Assembly (NCBI GenBank): GCA_963082975.1
Contig: OY720346.1
Location: forward strand, 44,431,296 to 44,495,295
Direction of reading: 5' to 3'
DNA from: Labia minor
Lineage: Eukaryota; Arthropoda; Insecta; Dermaptera; Spongiphoridae
Length of the DNA: 64,000 nucleotides
The notes below the pieces were generated by a model. The model had not been told where the DNA came from and ran no database searches. It saw only the letters and a program-made list of their open reading frames with translations. The stretch's first letter is position 1. The number at the start of each line of letters is the position of its first letter. Below are positions 63,601 to 64,000 of this stretch, piece after piece. A program made the position numbers and the translations under genes.

Positions 63601-64000
63601 CAAGACCTCCTTCTCTTTCCAATACTGAATAAATAAATATACTTAATTGTTTTCTTTTAAAAAAATATGTAAAAATATATTCCTATGGCAAATCTTTAAT
63701 AATTAATCAATTTCATTATTTTTTTATAAGAAATATGAGTTAATGTTTATAAATTAATGAAAATTATTGTATTTTTATTAATAGGAAATCTAGTTATCAT
63801 GATGATGGTAATGAAGCTGGCGATGAACAAACTGAAACGGAATTATCTGAAGATGAAGAAGAGAAAACAACAGGATTAATTGCTATTGTTCATGAACATC
63901 CACCAATTTATTATCATCAACCACCACTCAAAGAGTTAATACAAAATAATAAAGAAAATAAATTAATCCAAAAACAGAATAATAATGATAATAAAAAACA
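36756..64000 (+). CDS. LUBEL: Probable linear-ubiquitin E3 ligase LUBEL (HOIP/RNF31-like), N-terminal part
   Basis: LUBEL is the insect relative of HOIP that builds Met1-linked ubiquitin chains in immune and stress signalling. Exons: 36756-37068, 44886-44995, 48918-49177, 51642-51758, 52346-52571, 53672-55738, 57772-57976, 59651-59843, 62239-62474, 63170-63241, 63312-63573, 63785 to the edge. All phases join without a stop, about 1,425 codons. Domains: CAP-Gly-like (residues ~6-75); Pro/Arg motifs (RKRPAPSPPG, GKRRAPQPPS, KKRVAPQPPA, KKKRPSPPPD); NZF zinc finger (~706-736, WTCPRCTLANEKWKIMCEAC); Asn-rich low complexity; ubiquitin-like domain (~1165-1240) resembling HOIL-1L/SHARPIN; acidic region at the edge. 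The RBR module is not in the window, so identity rests on NZF, UBL, size and composition. The donor at 63242 (GTTTAAG) is weak. It could instead be a HOIL-1-type protein. Confidence 0.7.
37216..37702 (-). mobile_element. Mariner relic with TIRs, transposase C-terminus only
   Basis: The left end ggtaggtcaataaatccgta and the right end (inverse) gtaggtcaataagttcgtga are matching TIRs. Between them the - strand encodes scraps of a mariner C-terminus: RETLYEVYRAQRR and, near the left TIR, SFKKLRIY. The rest is deleted. It sits in intron 1 of the LUBEL-like gene. Confidence 0.65.
37845..38370 (+). mobile_element. LINE reverse-transcriptase fragment
   Basis: The peptide NNKAPETDGIPAELIKNNEK, then SIWRKEKIPLEWKEAIIIPL and, after a break, GEYQYGFRPNQSILDQIFPL are RT-domain motifs of non-LTR retrotransposons. 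Several stops. It probably belongs to the same family as the C-terminal scraps at 21955, 29880, 43600 and 56240. Confidence 0.75.
38547..39004 (+). mobile_element. Dispersed repeat family A, copy 2
   Basis: Starts TTTTTACTATCTCG, has an internal deletion of the microsatellite part, keeps catgaaatttggtaaatggg and the end gcgagatattcaagtggaga then cactccaga. Confidence 0.7.
39310..39500 (+). pseudogene. Orphan coding-like fragment, one in-frame stop
   Basis: A frame at 39317-39502 reads EDDDILDIWNASQQTDSRMQ, then KMVRESFK, a TAG stop, then RLKPLKYFNKDETLREKEEE and HMMRQFSHKTMK. The composition is protein-like (charged, amphipathic) and unlike the surrounding AT-rich noise, but I do not recognise it. 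It may be a scrap of a retrotransposon or a retrocopied host exon in LUBEL intron 1. Confidence 0.35.
40140..40437 (+). mobile_element. tRNA-derived SINE, copy 1
   Basis: The head has a Pol III B-box-like GGTTCAAGTCCC at 40192-40203 and an A-box-like gtgagaggctagc upstream. The body has ctgatcataggacacctcat and tacaaaagtcagaggt and ends in a T-run. A diverged copy with the same blocks is at 58478-58745. Confidence 0.65.
40440..42975. other. AT-rich part of LUBEL intron 1
   Basis: No exon fits here. A (GT)n run lies at about 40576-40600 and an (AC)n run at about 41970-41992. A small frame at 42305-42457 (MEIEYIDESFINPLINIMNS..) is protein-like but unrecognised and lacks splice support. Confidence 0.35.
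42983..43570 (+). mobile_element. Dispersed repeat family A, copy 3
   Basis: Starts TTTTTTACTATCTCGCC. It carries the (TGTG/TATG)n run at about 43097-43126, catgaaatttggtacaaggg and a truncated 3' end at aaatttacgagatatccaga. Confidence 0.75.
43600..43892 (+). mobile_element. LINE C-terminal fragment
   Basis: Scraps GMPVSKPKTWRADNIKSDVR and ELGDNKSWMEVA correspond to the [25 protein letters not shown] region of the copy at 21955. It ends near a 'agttagatagata' tail. Confidence 0.6.
44070..44128 (-). mobile_element. Fragment of dispersed family A (3' end only)
   Basis: Reads ttagctggagtgtctccact and cgactatctcgaaaatttga, the inverse of the family-A 3' end. Confidence 0.6.
45232..45858 (-). 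mobile_element. Dispersed repeat family B, copy 2
   Basis: Nearly identical to 30806-31447 over its whole length, including ends: gttgacctgtggccaggtcc at the left and ctatcgtcggtcggtaaaaa at the right. High similarity suggests recent spread. Confidence 0.75.
46350..46640 (-). mobile_element. Helentron-like scrap (family E) beside a tRNA-like segment
   Basis: At 46520-46545 the - strand reads TTTTTTACTGTCTTAGCAGG then CAGTATTAAAAATTTTGACG, with the palindrome ACTGTC..GACAGT, the same plan as family A. Adjoining it, 46567-46630 contains A-box-like tagtccagcgg and B-box-like GGTTCGAAACT, so a tRNA-derived SINE head or tRNA pseudogene is likely there. Confidence 0.4.
47022..47540 (+). mobile_element. 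Helentron-like repeat family D
   Basis: Starts TTTTTGAAGTGAAAACTTCT (47022-47041). The inverse AGAAGTTTTCACTTCT is at 47497-47512, followed by a hairpin-forming ggccagtcccacgactgcc at 47517-47535. Same plan as families A, B and C but unrelated sequence. A long inverted repeat (47168-47320) lies inside. Confidence 0.55.
47168..47320. repeat. Long hairpin, about 62-bp arms
   Basis: The left arm 47168-47230 (gaactgttatataattctta to agttcatttc) is almost perfectly complementary to the right arm 47259-47320 (gaaatgaacttcacataata to aaaacagttc), with a 28-bp loop. It could be a palindromic MITE inserted into the family-D element, or a template for a dsRNA. Confidence 0.8.
47780..47910. repeat. Short inverted-repeat patch around gtaccgag/ctcggggtcccggtac
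   Basis: gagctcggtgtcccaggta is followed by gtaccgagccgaggctcggg and gtcccggtac, giving overlapping hairpins in a GC-richer patch. No gene. It may be part of a decayed element. Confidence 0.35.
48075..48170 (+). mobile_element. LINE 3' tail
   Basis: ggccaagaactttcgagttc then cgtagagccactgaga is the same tail as in the Rtf1 intron (inverse, 6450-6500). Confidence 0.55.
49490..50670 (-). mobile_element. Dispersed repeat family C, interrupted by a family-B copy
   Basis: On -, it starts TTTTTACTTTCCCGCATACT (50670 side) and ends with the inverse TATGCGGGAAAGTCTAGGGG, then the hairpin GGGAGGACACTCCC and GCTTA (49490 side). The interior has (GTAT)n and cttccggttaacc. At about 49685-50200 a family-B copy is inserted, ending ctatcgtcggttggtaaaaa. 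Confidence 0.65.
49685..50200 (-). mobile_element. Dispersed repeat family B, copy 3 (truncated, nested in C)
   Basis: Shares gctgtgacgtcatgaagtgc, cacttccggtttccgg, the GGAC run and gattcgtggagatatgta with copies 1 and 2, but lacks the hairpin end. Confidence 0.65.
51160..51556. mobile_element. MITE with about 90-bp inverted repeats
   Basis: The left arm ttatttccgggcaattttca, cgtttaattgtgcgatttag mirrors the right arm ctaaatctcacaattatacc, tgaaaataacccgtaaataa with mismatches. The interior is GC-richer and non-coding. Located in LUBEL intron 3. Confidence 0.6.
52866..53530 (-). mobile_element. Dispersed repeat family A, copy 4
   Basis: Inverse orientation: ctggagtgtttccactcgac at the left and accgagatagtaaaaag at the right, with the (GTGT/CATA)n run at about 53366-53408. 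Confidence 0.75.
53672..55738 (+). CDS. Large central exon with NZF zinc finger
   Basis: A 689-codon exon, phase 0 at both ends (acceptor TTGCTTCAG, donor TAT|GTAAGT). It begins DKRSGAYLHVKGKRRAPQPP. The four NZF cysteines are in CPRC (about 54781) and CEAC (about 54826), in the context W-T-C-x2-C-x10-C-x2-C. In HOIP-type proteins NZF domains bind ubiquitin or NEMO. A poly-Asn stretch lies at about 55030-55100, and Lys/Glu-rich coiled segments lie downstream. Confidence 0.85.
55800..55925 (+). mobile_element. Decayed LINE 3' tail
   Basis: taggccaagaattcaatccc and aataactagatagatagaac resemble the LINE tail with its GATA run. Weak match. Confidence 0.35.
56240..56945 (+). mobile_element. LINE fragment (RT C-terminal half)
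   Basis: Scraps DAIEKLTNAGEEFGLEINSG and LEFENVEKFKYLAYVIKKDN, later NIFVVKPIGKRSGCKTKDAV, match the RT C-terminal region in the same order as 29880-30540. Multiple stops and frameshifts. Confidence 0.7.
57350..57690. other. Possible Penelope-like (PLE) pseudo-LTR scrap
   Basis: The + strand has tagcaacgtttcgaccataa and gatcacatctcctctgcc; its inverse carries GGTCGAAACGTTGC. In Penelope-like elements a similar block ends the hammerhead-ribozyme motif. The partner CUGAUGA core is not intact here (CTGAATT), so this is tentative. Confidence 0.25.
58478..58745 (+). mobile_element. tRNA-derived SINE, copy 2 (diverged)
   Basis: Blocks shared with 40140-40437: gggtctggcaaggga, ctcacccagcc, gattgagaggacccgttttt, ctgatcatacaacacctct and gttcaaaagtctaaggtta. 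The Pol III boxes are damaged. Confidence 0.6.
58963..59559 (-). mobile_element. Dispersed repeat family A, copy 5
   Basis: Inverse orientation: ttagctggagtgtctccact at the left and ttacgagatagtaaaaatt at the right. It lies about 90 bp upstream of the LUBEL exon at 59651. Confidence 0.75.
60552..62197 (-). mobile_element. Full-length Tc1-like transposon with about 180-bp TIRs
   Basis: Ends CACTTGCGTGCAGCTAAATC and its inverse GATTTAGCTGCACGCAAGTG (right side), flanked by TA on both sides. The TIRs extend to about 60734 and from about 62017 (gtcattcagatcaa). Total 1,646 bp, normal for Tc1 elements. It carries a transposase on - and sits in the LUBEL intron before the UBL exon. Confidence 0.9.
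60907..61863 (-). pseudogene. Tc1-family transposase, frameshift plus stop
   Basis: The N-terminus opens at 61861 (MDTNPEVASQVVVLIKQGHC) with a helix-turn-helix. After about 33 codons the family sequence continues in another frame (AVSRIYRRFQQTGGFTRRP), so a small indel lies near 61760. Then a TAG stop precedes TVRRRLKEANL near 61570. The remaining 219 codons to 60907 are open and hold the DD34E residues: VLFTDECRV, LMHDNARSHTA and NPIEHMWDHL (34 residues between the last D and E). Nearly intact, so a young but dead copy. Confidence 0.85.
62239..62474 (+). CDS. Exon encoding HOIL-1L/SHARPIN-type ubiquitin-like domain
   Basis: The peptide runs VELFVEDRVSHQGPLPLQVR, SSWTLAELKTAVEKELEIPV, KVQRWILGRQLATDDEKTLI, then NHGIATDGAPIFLYIVTP. 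The Q-x-W-I-x-G-x-x-L-A-x-D and H-G-I/V...LY patterns match the UBL of human HOIL-1L, which docks on the HOIP UBA. It joins both neighbours in phase (AC|G before, G|TA after). Confidence 0.8.
62475..63169. other. LUBEL intron after the UBL exon
   Basis: AT-rich, with no repeat or exon recognised. It ends in the acceptor tatttttag at 63168-63169. Confidence 0.4.

Overview
The window is a very AT-rich, intron-rich animal genomic segment, almost certainly insect. Short exons carry GT..AG introns, three conserved eukaryotic genes are present, and the space between and inside them is filled with DNA transposons, MITEs, SINE-like and LINE fragments. The repeat style (short elements with conserved 'atgaaatttggtac' blocks) makes me think of a parasitoid hymenopteran; that is only an inference.

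Layout. 1-3177: AT-rich, with three small GC-richer islands and one MITE. 3178-8432 (-): complete 12-exon gene for Rtf1, the Plus3 subunit of the Paf1 complex. 9132-19475: transposon district holding a hAT MITE nested in a palindromic MITE, a deleted pogo/Tigger element, a THAP-like relic, a Helitron relic with a hAT MITE inside it, a 36-bp minisatellite, an unknown gene built from tandemly repeated exon units, and a hAT transposase relic. 21170-25902 (-): complete 6-exon gene for Maf1, the RNA polymerase III repressor, with LINE and piggyBac-like insertions in its introns. 26500-36700: mostly non-coding, with LINE, mariner and Helentron-like debris. 36756-64000 (+): 12 exons of a very large gene that runs off the right edge. 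Its product has an N-terminal CAP-Gly-like domain, proline-rich motifs, an NZF zinc finger and a HOIL-1L/SHARPIN-type ubiquitin-like domain. It is probably the insect linear-ubiquitin ligase LUBEL (HOIP/RNF31 orthologue), although the RBR catalytic module would lie outside the window. Its introns are loaded with Helentron-like elements, LINE pieces, SINEs, mariners and a full-length Tc1 element.

The three host genes show no operon-like link: two act in transcription (elongation, Pol III repression) and one in ubiquitin signalling. The most interesting points are (i) the domain combination CAP-Gly + NZF + HOIL-1L-type UBL in one polypeptide, (ii) at least four unrelated-sequence repeat families that share one architecture (T-run, subterminal inverted repeat, matching inverted repeat, short hairpin), consistent with non-autonomous Helentrons, (iii) a minisatellite whose unit is the terminus of one of those families, and (iv) a gene with five tandem exon units in which the intervening intron-like sequence stays open in the later units. 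All exon borders were derived by hand from splice motifs, reading-frame phase and remembered family similarity; nothing was searched.
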